Source: Bacteroidetes bacterium GWB2_32_14 (lineage in GTDB: Bacteria; Bacteroidota; Bacteroidia; Bacteroidales; UBA12077). From it: DNA of 64,000 nt. Made by a program: the position numbers and the translations under genes. This document shows positions 28,687 through 37,600 of the stretch, piece after piece. The notes under the pieces were generated by a model, which saw only the letters and a program-made list of their open reading frames with translations, was not told the DNA's origin and made no database searches. The stretch is from assembly GCA_001768235.1 (NCBI GenBank), contig MENK01000026.1, forward strand, positions 1 to 64,000. The letters are read 5' to 3'. Position 1 is the first letter of the stretch; every line of letters begins with the position of its first letter.

Positions 28687-29076
28687 TTACTCGGGTTTAT
28701 TCTCAAGATTTTTAATAATTTTTTTAATCTCCTGAAGTTCTTCTTTTGATGGTTTGTGGTTACCAAGTGCTTGCATAACTAATTTCATGGCCGAACCTGA
28801 AAATGTTTTTTTTACAAAACCATCTAAAAGTTTTCCTTTTGTTACATCTTCGTCAAGAGCAGGAGTATAGATGTGTTGTTTGTTTTCCTTATTTACAACC
28901 AGCATGTTTTTTTCTGCCATAATCTGCATTATTTTAAGCGTTGTGGTGTAACCAACTTCTTTTTCTTCGTTTTGTTTTTCGTTTATAAATTTTACAGTAG
29001 ATGGGCCATGAAGCCATAAAATTTGCAGAATCTCAAGCTCAGATTCCGTTGGCTGATATTTTTTGTTTTCACTCAT
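28687..29076 (-). CDS. BlaI/MecI/CopY-family transcriptional repressor
   Basis: 129 residues from the chosen start at 29076 (MSENKKYQPTESELEIL). The longer frame to 29133 would add 19 atypical residues and run through an operator, so it is rejected. The N-terminal winged helix (about 8-75) contains ELEILQILW and the wing region GYTTTLKIMQIM where BlaI is cleaved by BlaR1. The C-terminal part (about 85-129) should dimerise. Three TACGA-N6-TCGTA palindromes and a -7 promoter element lie immediately upstream, so autorepression is very likely. It forms an operon with the M56 protease. Confidence 0.9.
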   Translation of the reverse strand: MSENKKYQPTESELEILQILWLHGPSTVKFINEKQNEEKEVGYTTTLKIMQIMAEKNMLVVNKENKQHIYTPALDEDVTKGKLLDGFVKKTFSGSAMKLVMQALGNHKPSKEELQEIKKIIKNLENKPE

Positions 29077-29111
29077 GATATAAAGACGATTAAATTCAAT
29101 TTTCGATGCTT

Positions 29112-29127
29112 TACGAATAATTTCGTA
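29112..29127. promoter_or_regulatory. BlaI-like operator 1
   Basis: TACGA-ATAATT-TCGTA, a perfect 5-bp palindrome with a 6-base spacer. It lies in the 5' leader of the repressor gene, downstream of its probable transcription start. Confidence 0.8.
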
Positions 29128-29138
29128 CAACAAATATA

Positions 29139-29154
29139 TACGACATTATTCGTA
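29139..29154. promoter_or_regulatory. BlaI-like operator 2
   Basis: TACGA-CATTAT-TCGTA, same arms and spacer length as operator 1 and 27 bp from it. It lies just downstream of the -7 element, over the expected transcription start. Confidence 0.82.
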
Positions 29155-29158
29155 CATG

Positions 29159-29166
29159 CAAATTTA
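29159..29166 (-). promoter_or_regulatory. Probable promoter -7 element of the blaI-blaR1-like operon
   Basis: The minus strand reads TAAATTTG, an exact TAnnTTTG match, lying between operators 2 and 3. No strong -33 TTTG was seen. Confidence 0.55.
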
Positions 29167-29168
29167 TT

Positions 29169-29184
29169 TACGATTTTTTTCGTA
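29169..29184. promoter_or_regulatory. BlaI-like operator 3
   Basis: TACGA-TTTTTT-TCGTA, same arms and spacer length, 30 bp from operator 2. It occupies the spacer region upstream of the -7 element. Confidence 0.82.
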
Positions 29185-29279
29185 GATAAAATGTTAAATA
29201 ATGTTAATCCGTTGTTTTATATGATTTTACAAATTTTTTTATATTAAATATGGAGTTAGACAGATAGAAAATAAATGAG

Positions 29280-29287
29280 TAGATTTG
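29280..29287 (+). promoter_or_regulatory. Probable promoter -7 element of the serine hydrolase gene
   Basis: TAGATTTG matches TAnnTTTG and lies 45 bases before the ATG at 29332. Its position inside the longer reading frame argues against a start at 29275. Confidence 0.5.
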
Positions 29288-29331
29288 TATATATAAACGA
29301 GTTGGCATTAATTATAAATAACATTCTACAC

Positions 29332-30969
29332 ATGAATAAAATACTTTTAATTTTCACGCTTTTTGTTTTCCCAATATTTCTTTTTGCACAATCTGATTTA
29401 ATAGTAGAAATTGATTCAATTCTTCAACCAAATTATACTGGGAAGAATCCCGGATTAAGTTTAGGTATTATAAAAGACGGCAGGGTGTTTTATACAAAAG
29501 GATATGGATTAGCTAATTTGGAGTATAATATCAATAACACCGACTCTTCGGTTTTTGATATTGGATCTATTGCAAAACAGTTTACGGCTGCTTGCATCTG
29601 GACTTTAGTCAATAAAGGTGAAATATCGTTGGACGATGATATTAGAAAGTATTTACCTGAAATTCCTTATTATGGCGACACGATCAAAATCCGACATATG
29701 TTAAATCACACGAGTGGTTTAAGAAACTATTCATCGATACTTAATTTAGCCGGATATGACTACACCGAACATTTTTTTAACAATCAATCAATTTTGGAAC
29801 TAATGGCTCGGCAAAAAGGTTTGAATAACATACCTGGAGAAAAGGTTTTGTATGGGAATACACCCTATAATCTATTAACCATTATTGTAGAAAGAATAAG
29901 CAAAATGAAATTTGTTGATTATGCAACAGAAAACCTTTTTATTCCATTAGGCATGAAAAATACGGTTTACAGAGTGGATAATACAAGCATTGTAAAAAAT
30001 AGATCTGTGGGTTACATAATGGAAAAAGATTCAACATTTAGCCAGTTTTCAAGAATTGAAGCGTGTTATGGTGGAGGAAGTCTGTGGTCAACTGTTGAGG
30101 ATTTAACTATATGGTCGAATTTATTTACCCAGCCTGCAAATAGTTATCAAGAGCTGGTTAATTTTTTAATTACAAAAGATGTTTTAAAAAATGGAGAGGA
30201 AGCCAGTTATTCCAGAGGTTTAATGAGAGATATATACCGAGGATATAAAGCTATACATCATAGTGGAATGACAAAAGGTTACCGCTCTCAGATAATTTCA
30301 ATTCCAGAAATACAATTATCAGTTATAATCTTGGCAAATTACGATGCGATAAATCCAGAAGCTTTATCTTATAAGATTATAGATTTGTTTATTACTGCCA
30401 CTAAAAATGTAGAGGAAGAAATTAGCCCTTATATCCACAAAAGAAAAGATTTGCAGAAATTGACAGGTATGTATCAAGAATTAAATAGCTGCATGAAAAT
30501 GGAGGTGATTTTAAGGAACGATACATTGCTAGCAAAAAGCAGTTTCGGTAGAAATTTTATTGCATTAAAGTCAAAAGACAAAAAAACATTAAACCGCATT
30601 GATGATGAAAGTGTTAAGTATGTTTTCGATAAAGATATGGGTTATGATTTAATCGTGTATTTTGGCGCAACACCGTTTTATTTTGAAAGGATAAACTTAA
30701 TAGATCCATCTCATATTTCTCTTGACGATTATACTGGCGATTATTATTCGAAAGAATTAGATGTTAGTTATAAAATAATTAAAGAAGAAGATAAGCTTTA
30801 TCTATCTTATCCAAATAATCTAAAAATTACGTTGAGCTCTGGTCAGCAAGATGAATTTGGGAATGGCGGCAGGACAAAATATACTTTCTTTCGTGATAAA
30901 AACGGTGTAGTTAACAGAATGACTGTTGGATCTGAAGGAATTGTAAAGGATATAGAGTTTATAAAATAA
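29332..30969 (+). CDS. Serine beta-lactamase/DD-peptidase-family (S12) hydrolase
   Basis: 545 residues from ATG 29332, which begins a clear signal peptide (MNKILLIF to FLFAQ). The class C beta-lactamase/D,D-peptidase fold shows S-x-x-K as SIAK (79-82), Y-x-N as YGN (174-176), and a late HHSG in the place of the K/H-T/S-G motif. An about 160-residue beta-rich C-terminal extension follows, common in Bacteroidota S12 proteins. Substrate is unknown: the family includes beta-lactamases, peptidases and esterases. It is divergent from the BlaI-like repressor, so a link to cell-wall stress or beta-lactams is possible. Its own promoter candidate is about 95 bp from the nearest operator. Confidence 0.82.
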   Translation: MNKILLIFTLFVFPIFLFAQSDLIVEIDSILQPNYTGKNPGLSLGIIKDGRVFYTKGYGLANLEYNINNTDSSVFDIGSIAKQFTAACIWTLVNKGEISLDDDIRKYLPEIPYYGDTIKIRHMLNHTSGLRNYSSILNLAGYDYTEHFFNNQSILELMARQKGLNNIPGEKVLYGNTPYNLLTIIVERISKMKFVDYATENLFIPLGMKNTVYRVDNTSIVKNRSVGYIMEKDSTFSQFSRIEACYGGGSLWSTVEDLTIWSNLFTQPANSYQELVNFLITKDVLKNGEEASYSRGLMRDIYRGYKAIHHSGMTKGYRSQIISIPEIQLSVIILANYDAINPEALSYKIIDLFITATKNVEEEISPYIHKRKDLQKLTGMYQELNSCMKMEVILRNDTLLAKSSFGRNFIALKSKDKKTLNRIDDESVKYVFDKDMGYDLIVYFGATPFYFERINLIDPSHISLDDYTGDYYSKELDVSYKIIKEEDKLYLSYPNNLKITLSSGQQDEFGNGGRTKYTFFRDKNGVVNRMTVGSEGIVKDIEFIK

Positions 30970-30974
30970 CTAAT

Positions 30975-31167
30975 GCCAACAATGTATAAAAAACATAAGT
31001 GGCACAGTGGTTTACGAAACTTTGGTACATTTAATCAGCTCCGCCAAATCTGCGATTTGACGGGGTTGTTTAATATTTTAATTTGTGTCAAAACGCAAAT
31101 TTGGCTTAGTGCAAATTGACAGGTAGGAGCTTCGAAATCACTTACGTTTCTTATACTTACCGTTAGC
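30975..31167. repeat. 193-bp imperfect palindrome (attC-like or MITE-like)
   Basis: Left arm 30975-31001 (GCCAAC...ATAAGTG) and right arm 31139-31167 (CACTTACG...GTTAGC) are inverted repeats matching at about 22 of 27 positions with one 2-base gap. Inside, 31043-31061 and 31087-31105 are inverted repeats at 17 of 19 positions. 31041-31063 can also fold alone as a 10-bp hairpin. It begins 5 bases after the hydrolase stop codon. It contains no gene. The end motifs AAC and GTT recall integron attC sites, but the consensus is not fully met. Confidence 0.6.
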
Positions 31168-31405
31168 TTTAATTATGAGTTGTGTACTTTGCACATTCTG
31201 ATAATTATAGTATTTATTAGTTTGATAGGTATTTTATTAGGATTGGTTTGGTGGGAGTGACAGGAAAAACATTTTTTGTCTGCCCGCTTTTTGCAGCTTT
31301 CAGCTACAATTTCAAGCTCGATCTTACCGGGTTTTCTTTACTCGATATGCCTTTGAAAAAAATTTCTTGTTTTTTTCTTGTATATATAAAATTATTCTTA
31401 TATTT

Positions 31406-31427
31406 ACAGACCGGGACGTCGGTTCGT
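31406..31427. promoter_or_regulatory. TetR-family operator O1 (tetR promoter)
   Basis: 22-bp inverted-repeat site with core ACCG-N6-CGGT (31410-31423). It matches the perfect palindrome O2 at 18 of 22 positions. It begins at the end of a TATATTTA -7-like element (31399-31406), so it covers the likely tetR transcription start. Confidence 0.75.
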
Positions 31428-31440
31428 AAATGTAACTAAA

Positions 31441-32064
31441 ATGAACGACACTAAAGAAAGAATACTGTCTATAGCGTTATATTATTTCATCAAGAAACCT
31501 TATACCGAGGTGACCATGAGCGAAATACTAAAAGCTTCGGGGTTGTCGAAAGGCGGGTTTTATCATCATTTCGAGAGTAAAGAAATCCTTTATCACGAAG
31601 TGATTAATAAATTTATTTTAGGGACTTTCATGATGGAATATAACCATTTCATTAGCAATCCATACGATTTGCCATTTTGTGATTTTGTGCCCGTTTACAT
31701 AAAATCGACCTTGGAACATTTATTGGAATTTGCAAATATCAAGCTAGGTGAATTAAAATTGAATGCTGAAGATATTAATCTTTACATGGTAATGTTTGAT
31801 ATGATGAAACATTACAAAGGTTTTGGCGCAATGCTGGATAAGTTGCATCAAAGTGAAATAGAAATGTTTAAAACATTAATTGATAAAGCAAAGGAGGAAG
31901 GTGAATTAAGAAAAGAAATCGACAGCCAATCTTTGGCTAGCCATGTTCACACATTGATGCATGGTATAGGTGTTCTGGCAATGTTAGATGAAGGTTTGGA
32001 GAGAAATATAGAAAAAGATATACGGGACCATTTTAATAATTTATTCCAATTAATTAAAACCTGA
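31441..32064 (+). CDS. TetR-family transcriptional repressor
   Basis: 207 residues. The N-terminal helix-turn-helix (about 25-45) contains VTMSEILKASGLSKGGFYHHF-type TetR residues, and an all-helical ligand-binding domain follows. It precedes a tolC-adaptor-RND operon. Copies of one 22-bp operator stand before its own start (O1) and between it and the efflux genes (O2, O3). It therefore very likely represses both itself and the pump. An intrinsic terminator (32112-32138) follows it, so the efflux genes need their own promoter. Confidence 0.9.
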   Translation: MNDTKERILSIALYYFIKKPYTEVTMSEILKASGLSKGGFYHHFESKEILYHEVINKFILGTFMMEYNHFISNPYDLPFCDFVPVYIKSTLEHLLEFANIKLGELKLNAEDINLYMVMFDMMKHYKGFGAMLDKLHQSEIEMFKTLIDKAKEEGELRKEIDSQSLASHVHTLMHGIGVLAMLDEGLERNIEKDIRDHFNNLFQLIKT

Positions 32065-32080
32065 TTTTTTTTGTTTGCTC

Positions 32081-32102
32081 ACAAACCGGGGTGTCGGTTT
32101 GT
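32081..32102. promoter_or_regulatory. TetR-family operator O2
   Basis: Perfect 8-bp inverted repeat ACAAACCG-N6-CGGTTTGT, 17 bases after the tetR stop codon and upstream of the terminator. Confidence 0.8.
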
Positions 32103-32111
32103 TGAAAAGAT

Positions 32112-32138
32112 AACACAGAAGAACAATCTGTGTTTTTT
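32112..32138 (+). terminator. Intrinsic terminator after tetR
   Basis: 8-bp stem AACACAGA (32112-32119) with TCTGTGTT (32127-32134), followed by more T. It lies between operators O2 and O3. Confidence 0.7.
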
Positions 32139-32149
32139 AAACCAAAAGT

Positions 32150-32171
32150 AAAGACCGACATCCCGGTTTGT
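32150..32171. promoter_or_regulatory. TetR-family operator O3 (efflux operon promoter)
   Basis: Same operator in reverse orientation, core ACCG-ACATCC-CGGT (32154-32167), 30 bases before the tolC start codon and downstream of the tetR terminator. It is the one best placed to control the pump genes. Confidence 0.75.
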
Positions 32172-32200
32172 TTTTAAATGTACAGTATAAAATATAAATT

Positions 32201-33559
32201 ATGAGAACGCGAATTGCAAAGACAAGTATTATAATTATCCTTTTTGCAGGATTAATAGCGGTTACGCAAACAGCTGCCGGGCAAGCTAATGATTTTGTGA
32301 TCACCTTAGATTCCTGTATCAAACTAAGTTTTACAAACAACTTCAAGTTGAAACAGGCACAACTTGAAACAGAGAAAAGTCTCTATCGATACAGGCAGGC
32401 TGTAGGCAACGGCTTACCTCAAATTAGTGGTTTTGCTGCCATGGAAGATTATTTTAATATTCCTGTATCAATGGTTTCGGGCGATATTTTTGGACAACCT
32501 GGTACAATGCTCCCAATCCAGCTGGGGACAAAATACAACTCTAATGCAGGAGTGCAGGCCGGGCAAATGATTTATAACGCATCATACTTTGCTTCTTTAC
32601 AGTTATTTAAAAAATCCTGTGAAATAAGCGATTTGAATCTTCAGAAAGGCAAAGAGGAATTGGCCTATAATGTTGCACAGATATATTTCTTCATTCAAAT
32701 ATCCGAACTTCAGTTGGCTCTTCTTGACTCAAATCTTGCAGCTTTTCAAAAGGTGCATGAATACTCGAAACAGCATTATACCAACGGATTTATAACCAAA
32801 GTTGACCTCGACAGGGTAACCGTGGCAATAAGTAATCTCGAAGCCGAAAAAGAAAATCTGTTATCGGGCCGGAACCAGCAGCTAAATATGCTGAAATACC
32901 TTGTTGGTATTGAACAAGGTCAGCATGTTACTCTCTCTAAAGATGCTGAAACACTGAATACACCTATGGTGTTGGAAGATTCATCGTTCAGTAACCATAT
33001 AGATATGCTGATATTTGAACAACAAAAAGAACTTACAAAGCTAAATCTTAAATTATCCCGTTCCGAATACCTTCCATCGCTTACCGGCTATGCTGTATTT
33101 AGTTACCAGGCCCAGCGTGAAGAATTCGATTTGTTTGACGATAGTGACTACTGGTACAAAACATCTTTTGTAGGCATAAAGCTTTATGTTCCGATTTTTG
33201 GAGGAGGACAGATAAAAAATAAATTAAATCAAAATAAAATTGAACTCGAACAGGCAACAATAGGCCAGATCGATTTGAAAAACGAATTGTATACAAACTA
33301 TCTGAATGTCATGCAAAGGCTCAACACCAGCAGAACTGTAGCGTTGAAATTGAATGAAAATATGCTGCTTGCCGAAAATATATTTCGGATAACAAACGAG
33401 CAATATGGGCAGGGATTAAAGTCTCTTACCGATGTGCTTAATGCTCAATCGGAATATAATGTTTCGCGCCTCACATGGTTGCAAACATTATTACAAATAA
33501 AGCTTTCAGAACTTGAAATAGTAAAAATTAATGGAGGAATTCGTTCCCTTTATTTTTAA
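32201..33559 (+). CDS. TolC-family outer membrane efflux protein
   Basis: 452 residues. The signal peptide (about 1-28, ending TAAGQ) is followed by two structurally related outer-membrane efflux (OEP) repeats rich in long helices, with a typical ending: ITNEQYGQGLKSLTDVLNAQ then SRLTWLQTLLQ. It forms the trimeric outer-membrane channel of a tripartite pump. First gene of the three-gene operon, 19 bases before the adaptor gene, with operator O3 immediately upstream. Confidence 0.9.
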   Translation: MRTRIAKTSIIIILFAGLIAVTQTAAGQANDFVITLDSCIKLSFTNNFKLKQAQLETEKSLYRYRQAVGNGLPQISGFAAMEDYFNIPVSMVSGDIFGQPGTMLPIQLGTKYNSNAGVQAGQMIYNASYFASLQLFKKSCEISDLNLQKGKEELAYNVAQIYFFIQISELQLALLDSNLAAFQKVHEYSKQHYTNGFITKVDLDRVTVAISNLEAEKENLLSGRNQQLNMLKYLVGIEQGQHVTLSKDAETLNTPMVLEDSSFSNHIDMLIFEQQKELTKLNLKLSRSEYLPSLTGYAVFSYQAQREEFDLFDDSDYWYKTSFVGIKLYVPIFGGGQIKNKLNQNKIELEQATIGQIDLKNELYTNYLNVMQRLNTSRTVALKLNENMLLAENIFRITNEQYGQGLKSLTDVLNAQSEYNVSRLTWLQTLLQIKLSELEIVKINGGIRSLYF

Positions 33560-33578
33560 TCAATAAAAATCCAAAAGA

Positions 33579-34655
33579 ATGAAAAAATCAAAAAAAATAG
33601 GAATATCTGTTGTTGTGATTGCTGCTGTTTTATCTGTGGCTTATAAACTTAACGATGTAAAACAACAGAAAAAGGCCGACATTGACTTGGTCAATAAGGC
33701 AAAATCTGAAATCACTGTTACCACAACAACAGTGAAATATGAAGTTATTAAGTCAGACATTTCATATCACGGAACTTTTGAACCTTCCTTAGAAGTAACC
33801 GTTGTTTCCGAGTCTCAGGGAAAGGTAAATAAATACACCATTAACGAAGGTGATTTTATTTCGGAAGGTGAAACTATGGTTTGGCTCGATAGCGATTTAA
33901 CGGGTTACCAGTTAGAAACTGCCGAAGCGGCATGGCTTAAAGCTCAGAATGATTTAAAACGTTTTGAAAACCTGACACCCGGCGAATCTGTTTCCACACA
34001 GCAACTTGAAGAAATAAAGCTTGCCTGTCAAAATGCCAGAAGCACCTATCTTGCCATTAAAAAGCAATACGAAAACACATTTATAAAAGCACCTGTTTCA
34101 GGAACTGTTAGCAAGCGGTATTTTGAAAAAGGCAGCTTTGTTGCTCCCGGCAGTCCGGTAGCCGATCTGATAAATATACAGAAAATGAAGTTTAATGCAT
34201 GGTTTACCGCCATAGATCGTATACAGGTAAAAACCGGACAAAAAGTTACTCTTACATCCGATTTATATCCGGGAGTATCGTATGAGGGCACTATTAAAGT
34301 TATCGGGGTTAAGCCCGATAATTCGAGACGATACCTTGTACAGGCCGAAGTTGTCAATTCTTCTGAAAAACCTTTAGTTTCGGGAATTGATGGAACTATT
34401 TATATTCAAAATACAAATGATGAAAAAAAACTGGTAATACCCCGAAATTGCATTGTAAGTAGTGTTATTCAACCTATGGTCTATGTTGTTTCCGATGGTA
34501 CCGCGAAATTGCGGGAGATAGTTATTTCTCAAATAACCAATGGCCAGGCTATTATTGAAAGCGGGCTTACCGAAGGAGATATCGTTGTACTGTCCGGCCA
34601 GATAAACCTTGAAAACAATACTACGGTTACTGTTTTAAACAATTACCCCCTTTAA
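33579..34655 (+). CDS. RND efflux periplasmic adaptor (HlyD/AcrA family)
   Basis: 358 residues. One N-terminal membrane helix (about 7-22) has no lipobox. The order is lipoyl/barrel-sandwich halves around a short alpha-hairpin (about 60-195, with LDSDLTGYQLETAEAAW and FIKAPVSGTVSKRYFEKG), a beta-barrel (about 200-280) and a membrane-proximal domain. It bridges the inner-membrane RND pump and the TolC channel. Gaps of 19 and 10 bases to its neighbours indicate one transcript. Confidence 0.9.
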   Translation: MKKSKKIGISVVVIAAVLSVAYKLNDVKQQKKADIDLVNKAKSEITVTTTTVKYEVIKSDISYHGTFEPSLEVTVVSESQGKVNKYTINEGDFISEGETMVWLDSDLTGYQLETAEAAWLKAQNDLKRFENLTPGESVSTQQLEEIKLACQNARSTYLAIKKQYENTFIKAPVSGTVSKRYFEKGSFVAPGSPVADLINIQKMKFNAWFTAIDRIQVKTGQKVTLTSDLYPGVSYEGTIKVIGVKPDNSRRYLVQAEVVNSSEKPLVSGIDGTIYIQNTNDEKKLVIPRNCIVSSVIQPMVYVVSDGTAKLREIVISQITNGQAIIESGLTEGDIVVLSGQINLENNTTVTVLNNYPL

Positions 34656-34665
34656 ACCTGCAACT

Positions 34666-37600
34666 ATGAATATTACAGAACTATCAATAAAACGCCCCAC
34701 ATTAATTGTTGTGGTTTTCGCCACGCTGACATTTCTGGGGATTTTTAGTTACAAGCAATTGAACTACGAATTGCTGCCAAATTTTGCTATGCCGGTTATT
34801 ACCATTGTAACGGTTTATCCGGGGGCATCTCCCTCGGAGGTAGAAAACTCAGTGTCTAAAAAAATTGAAGATGCCATATCAACTACCGAAAATATCGATA
34901 ACATACGTTCCTTTTCGCAGGAAAATATATCCTATGTTGTTATGGAATTTAAGCCTTCTGCTGATGCCGACGAAATGATACAGGTTGTGCAAAGGAAAAT
35001 AAATTCCATCAAGTCGCAATTGCCTGAAAATGTTACGTACCCAACAATTACAACGTTTGGAATGAGCGATTTTCCTATTATGAATATTATGGTATCCTCG
35101 AATTTAAACCCGACCGAATTGTACGATCTGATAAAACACAGAATAAGCCCGGAGCTGAACGGGATAAAGGGTGTTGGTGAAATTATTCTGGCTGGGGGCG
35201 AAGAAAGGGAGATATCGGTTAACGTGAATGCAGCAAAACTCGAAAAGTACAATCTTTCGTTGTTACAGGTAACACAAGCTGTAATTGCAGCTAATGCCGA
35301 TTATCCCACCGGAAAAATAAAGAATACATCGCAACAAATGCAGGTTCGTTTGTCGGGGAAATACAAAAACCTGGAAGACCTACAAAACCTGGTTATTACA
35401 AACAACTTTGGATTGTCGCCGGTAAGGTTAAGTGATGTTGCCGAAGTTCGCGATTCACGAAAAGAATTGCAAAACATCAACCGCTATAACGGGATTAATA
35501 TGATTAGTGTGATGATAAAAAAACAGGGCGATGCAAACACGGTTGAAGTAAGCGAAAGTGTGAGGAAAGAACTTAGCAAGCTTGAAGAAATTTATAAAGA
35601 ACAAAGCCTCAAGTTTGATGTTTTCAGCGATCAGTCGGTATTTACACTCGAAGCTGCCGATGCTGTGATAAAAGATCTTTTTCTGGCAATTTTGCTTGTA
35701 GCTTTGGTAATGCTGGTTTTCCTGCACAGTCTCCGAAACTCATTAATTGTCATGGTAGCCATACCGGCATCTGTTATCACCACTTTTGTTGCTATGTATT
35801 TGATGGATTTCTCCCTCAATATGATGTCATTGCTTGCGCTATCGTTATCAATTGGTATTTTGGTCGACGATTCTATTGTTGTTATTGAAAACATACATCG
35901 CCACCTTGTAAAAGGGAAAGACAGGGTTACAGCATCCATAACCGGACGAAACGAAATTGGTTTTACAGCTCTTTCTATTACTCTGGTTGACGTAGCTGTA
36001 TTTCTGCCAATGGCCCTCGCCCGAAGTATAATGACGGGTGTAATACGACAATTTTCCCTGGTAATTGTCGTGGCAACCCTTACCAGTTTATTTGTGTCAT
36101 TTACCCTCACCCCTTTGTTAGCCTCACGGATGGCTAAAATCGAAAATCTTAAAGACAGGTCAATTGTTAAAAGGTTTATTGATTGGTTTGAAACATTAAT
36201 TAACCGGTTTTCAGCAATATTGCAAAGTACTCTCCTGTGGTCGTTCAAACATAAAACCATTGTGCTGACTTCCGCTGTGATATTATTTGTCGGGTCGGTA
36301 TCGCTTATTCCGTCTGGTTTTATCGGGACAGAATTTATTGACATGGGTGACCGCGGTGAAATTATTATCCAGATGGAACTACCAAAATATACTACCCTTG
36401 AACAAACCAATGCCGCAGCCCGCCGTGTTGAACAGCTTGTACTTACCAAACCGGAAGTAACAAGTGTAATGGCGCAGGTTGGCGGAACATCTGATTTTGT
36501 AGATATTTCTTCCGGTTCTAACAAGGCCGAGATTACTGTAAAATTAGTGCCTAAAGAAAAACGAAAATACAGTGCCCCTGTATATACCCAATTGATTAAA
36601 AATGAGCTGGCATCGAAAATACCGGGCGTAAAATTCGTTACAAGTATAGTAAGTCCTATTGGTGGTTCCGACCAGGTGCCTATACAGGTAGCGGTAAAAT
36701 GTGCCAACCCCGATACACTTACAAAATACGGTGGTATTGTGCTTAATGAAATAAAGAAAATACCGGGTACATCGGATGTTAAGCTTTCTGTTGGCGATCC
36801 AAACCCCGAATTATTGGTAAATATCGACAAACAAAAGATGGCTGATAATGGACTAACAATGGACATAGTTGGTGCAACCATGCAAATGGCGTATAGCGGT
36901 AATAGCGATGCAAAATTTCGTGATGGTGAATACGAATACGATATCAACATCAGATACGATGAGTTTAACCGTCAAAACGAGAAGGATGTTGCCGGACTTT
37001 CGTTTGTAAACTATGCCGGGCAGCTTATCCGGTTGGATCAGTTTGCCGATATCAGCAATAATACCAGCACACCGCGTATCGAAAGAAACGACAGAATTGA
37101 ATGCCAAACCATATATTCGCAGGTATTTGGACGGGCATTGGGCGATGTTGGTAATGATATAAAGGAACAACTTGCAAAAATCGATTTTCCAAAAGATGTA
37201 ACGCTATCGTACGAAGGTGATTTGAAAGCACAATCCGATTCCTTTGGCAGCCTGGGTTTTGCACTGATTGCATCCATCATTTTCGTGTACCTTCTTATGG
37301 TAGCCCTATATCAATCATATTTATATCCATTTGTGGTATTATTTACCATACCTCTTGCAATTGTTGGTGCGTTGCTGGCATTAGCACTTACCGGGCAAAC
37401 GCTTAGCATATTAACCCTTATGGGGTTGATAATGTTAATCGGGCTTGTATCTAAAAACGCTATACTGGTAGTTGACTTTACAAACCAGCTTAAAAACGAA
37501 GGTTTTTCGACAGTTGATGCATTACTTCAGGCTACCAGTGTAAGGTTGCGCCCCATATTAATGACTACTTTCTCAATGATAATTGCTATGTTCCCTATAG

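Noticed and set aside
31248-31439. 63-codon open frame before tetR
   Set aside because: It overlaps the tetR promoter and operator O1, has no plausible protein features and ends right before the tetR start.
35631-36950. 439-codon open frame on the minus strand
   Set aside because: It is antisense to the RND transporter gene, has atypical composition and no recognisable domain; the plus-strand gene fully explains the region.
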